From an uncultured Paludibaculum sp. (GTDB lineage Bacteria; Acidobacteriota; Terriglobia; Bryobacterales; Bryobacteraceae): a stretch of 64,000 nucleotides of DNA. The DNA lies in contig NZ_OY762269.1 of NCBI RefSeq assembly GCF_963665245.1, positions 186,001 through 250,000 on the forward strand, read 5' to 3'. The position numbers and the translations under genes were made by a program. Shown piece by piece: positions 62,210 through 64,000 of the stretch (the stretch's first letter is position 1; every line of letters starts with the position of its first letter). The notes beneath the pieces were generated by a model. The model was given only the letters and a program-made list of their open reading frames with translations. It was not told the DNA's origin and ran no database searches.

Positions 62210-62950
62210 ATGCGCGCACCCCTGGAGGAGCTGGAACGCCGGCTCGGTCATACTTTTGCCGATCGTGAACTGCTCCTCCGTGCGCTCACCCACAAGTCCC
62301 TCCTGGCCGATGTCCCCCTGGATGCCTACGACTCGGAGAGCATTGTCCGCGACAATGAGCAACTCGAGTTCCTCGGCGATGCTGTGCTCGGTTTCCTGGC
62401 CAGCGAATTCGTACTCCTTCTCTGTCCTTCCTACCCCGAGGGGAAACTCTCCAAGCTGAAAGCCCATCTGGTCAGCGCCGCCCACCTGCTCAGCACCGCC
62501 CAAGCCATTGGTCTGGGCGAATACCTGCTGCTGGGGCGCGGTGAGGAGATGAGTGGTGGACGCGGCAAGAAAGCCCTGCTGGCCAATGCCGTGGAGGCCC
62601 TCATCGCGGCGCTCTACCTCGATGCCGGCCCGGTGGCGGGCCTCGACGTCTGCCGCCGCTTCCTCGAGAAATACGTCTGGAGCGGCATCCGCGTCGAGCA
62701 ACTCGGCGAAGCCGAAGTGCCTGTGGACGCCAAAAGCGCCCTCCAGGAACTCGCCCAGTCTCTGAAACTGCCCGTGCCGCGTTACGTGATTGTGCAGGAA
62801 TCGGGTCCGGAGCACGCCAAGACCTTCATGGTCGAAGCGCGTGTCGGCAAGGAGTTCACCGCCCAGTCGGAAGGCACTTCCAAGAAGGCGGCTGGCCAGA
62901 AAGCCGCTGAACTCCTCCTGCAGCAGTTGCAGTCGCTTTACTCGGCCTGA
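62210..62950 (+). CDS. rnc: Ribonuclease III
   Basis: This 246-residue enzyme cuts double-stranded RNA (rRNA precursors and some mRNAs). The RNase III signature NEQLEFLGDAVL is at residues 49-60, with catalytic E53 and D57. The second metal-site pair falls in KALLANAVEALIAALYLD: the place of E. coli Asp114 is N126, followed by E129. The C-terminal dsRNA-binding domain is seen from about residue 170 (SALQELAQSLKLPVPRYVIVQESGPEHAKTF, then SKKAAGQKAAELLL). The length is normal. It sits 10 nt after the TPR gene. Confidence 0.95.
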   Translation: MRAPLEELERRLGHTFADRELLLRALTHKSLLADVPLDAYDSESIVRDNEQLEFLGDAVLGFLASEFVLLLCPSYPEGKLSKLKAHLVSAAHLLSTAQAIGLGEYLLLGRGEEMSGGRGKKALLANAVEALIAALYLDAGPVAGLDVCRRFLEKYVWSGIRVEQLGEAEVPVDAKSALQELAQSLKLPVPRYVIVQESGPEHAKTFMVEARVGKEFTAQSEGTSKKAAGQKAAELLLQQLQSLYSA

Positions 62951-63070
62951 AGCCCCACCCGCCGAATCCTCCACCTCGCTCGTCAGGAACAAGGGCGGCG
63001 CTCCGCAGCCGCGTGAGGTCCAACTGCGTCTACTTCGGCCGTCGCCTCTCACCAGAACCCCTGTCGGACC

Positions 63071-63868
63071 TTACTGTGCATTCCCTTTCTTCGCCCCGGC
63101 CCCACCCTGCACCGGCTCTTCAGCCGCCGCCAGTTCGTTCAGTACAACGATGTCCACCCTCCGATTCCTCCTCCGCCCTTCATCCGTCTCATTGCTCGCC
63201 ACCGGAGCCGTGTCCGCGAAACCCGAAATAGCCATCCGGCTGCGGTCTAGTCCGAAACGCTCCGCAAACAGCTCCAGCATGGCAATGCCCCGCGCCGCAG
63301 AAAGATCCCAATTGCTGCGAAACCGCGATGTACTGATTGGGATCGAGTCGGTGTGCCCCTCCAGCCGGATCGGGTTCGGATACTTCCTGATCTCGTTGGC
63401 GATCACCTCCAGCATGGGCAGGGTTTTGGGGTCCAGCATGTCTCCTCCGGAGGGGAAGAACGTCGCCTCCTTCAGGCTGATTACCAGGCCCCGCCGTTCC
63501 ATCCTTACTTCCAACCGCCCGGATGCGATCTCTTTCTTCAAGGTCTCATTCAGCTGATGCAATGACGGCAGCAGTTCCACCGGCCTCTGTTTGCTGGCCA
63601 TCGAAGGCAAAACCACCACGGGCTGTGCATTTGCGGGTGCGGTCTGCCCGGGTTCGTTCTTCAGCAGTCGCGACAACGCATGGCCAAACGTGCCTTCCTG
63701 CAGAGCCTCCCGAAAGGCCTGCGAGATGCGCGTCGCCTGCTCCTTGTTCGTCTGGGAATTGGCGTACATCATCACAAAGAAGGCAAACAACAGTGTCATG
63801 AAGTCCGCATAGGACACCAGCCACCGTTCGTGATTGGGATGTTCGGGCGGCTTCGGTTTTCGTGCCAT
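63071..63868 (-). CDS. motB: Flagellar motor protein MotB (OmpA-like)
   Basis: This 265-residue protein has a short basic start, one membrane helix (residues about 18-38) with the proton-binding Asp D22 in SYADFMTLLFAFFVMMYA, and a C-terminal OmpA-like peptidoglycan-binding domain marked by EGHTDSIPI and LSAARGIAMLELFAERFG. It pairs with MotA to make the stator that drives the flagellum. MotA lies just upstream on the same strand, with 9 nt between stop and start. MotB-like proteins also occur in other motors, so a different ion motor cannot be ruled out without the flagellar genes. Confidence 0.9.
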   Translation of the reverse strand: MARKPKPPEHPNHERWLVSYADFMTLLFAFFVMMYANSQTNKEQATRISQAFREALQEGTFGHALSRLLKNEPGQTAPANAQPVVVLPSMASKQRPVELLPSLHQLNETLKKEIASGRLEVRMERRGLVISLKEATFFPSGGDMLDPKTLPMLEVIANEIRKYPNPIRLEGHTDSIPISTSRFRSNWDLSAARGIAMLELFAERFGLDRSRMAISGFADTAPVASNETDEGRRRNRRVDIVVLNELAAAEEPVQGGAGAKKGNAQ

Positions 63869-63877
63869 GGGTGGACC

Positions 63878-64000
63878 TCAGGCCGCCGATCTCTGCAGAC
63901 CCGCTTGCCGCTTTGTCTCTCGCCCGGGCGCCAGGCTCGTGTAGGCCTCCAACTTCCCTCTCAACATCTTCGGATTCATGCCCTCGACAATCCCGCATAC
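63878..64000 (-). CDS. motA: MotA, 3' end only
   Basis: Only the last 40 codons of a minus-strand gene are in the window. The translation reads GIVEGMNPKMLRGKLEAYT followed by a basic tail, which matches the usual MotA C-terminus (G-I-x-G-x-N-P-x-x-L-x-x-K-L). The stop is at 63878-63880, 9 nt before the MotB ATG. The rest of the gene, with its four membrane segments, lies to the right. MotA and MotB are the expected pair. Confidence 0.82.
   Translation of the reverse strand, partial: VCGIVEGMNPKMLRGKLEAYTSLAPGRETKRQAGLQRSAA

Overview
The window looks like a chromosomal segment of a high-GC Gram-negative bacterium, most likely an Acidobacteriota of the Bryobacterales/Solibacter type. This is an inference from gene style: a large S9 peptidase with a SPI signal, many secreted TPR proteins, a GH51 enzyme, a MotA/MotB pair, and Wza/Wzi-type outer-membrane polysaccharide export. 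No rRNA is present to confirm it.

Region 1 (1-16.04 kb, plus strand) is the right half of a contractile injection system operon, probably an extracellular one (eCIS) and not a prophage. In order it encodes the 3' end of a large beta-repeat protein with an HNH-like motif, a tube/LysM adaptor, a short tail-X-like protein, a gpD-like hub, a gpV-like spike, a PAAR-like tip, a gp25-like baseplate protein, two tandem gpJ-like baseplate proteins, a gpI-like protein fused to a beta-helix domain, and a 1200-residue DUF6519/beta-helix fibre-like protein. Stops and starts overlap or nearly touch throughout. Sheath, tube and AAA+ ATPase genes are not in view and would have to lie to the left.

Region 2 (16.2-34.1 kb) is a mixed housekeeping and metabolic stretch. 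It holds Dps, a YoaK-like membrane protein, a DinB-like protein, a cupin, a Dabb protein, FAH hydrolase, a cystathionine gamma-synthase-family enzyme, a CPBP protease, an ankyrin protein, citrate synthase, a large S9 peptidase and a GNAT. A minus-strand sugar cluster follows (GH51 arabinofuranosidase, SDR, unknown protein, xylose-isomerase-like TIM barrel), then tRNA-Leu(UAA) and a bacteriohemerythrin followed by a long hairpin.

Region 3 (35.4-54.5 kb, plus strand) is a Wzx/Wzy-type exopolysaccharide locus. It opens with a PAP2-phosphatase/Wzi fusion and a long SLBB export protein. Then come a flippase, polymerase, three glycosyltransferases, a Wzz-type protein without a kinase domain, a monotopic phosphoglycosyl transferase, a GNAT, two DegT-type aminotransferase-fold proteins, a FemAB-like acyltransferase and a WbpM/PglF-type 4,6-dehydratase. 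The last genes together suggest a bacillosamine-like amino sugar as the first residue.

Region 4 (54.5-57.7 kb) holds an approximately 0.9 kb tandem array of 121-bp units followed by an UpxY/NusG-like antiterminator on the minus strand, convergent with the polysaccharide locus, and a small TPR gene. Region 5 (57.9-64.0 kb) carries a small unknown protein, an outer-membrane beta-barrel protein, two secreted TPR proteins, ribonuclease III, and motB with the end of motA at the right edge.
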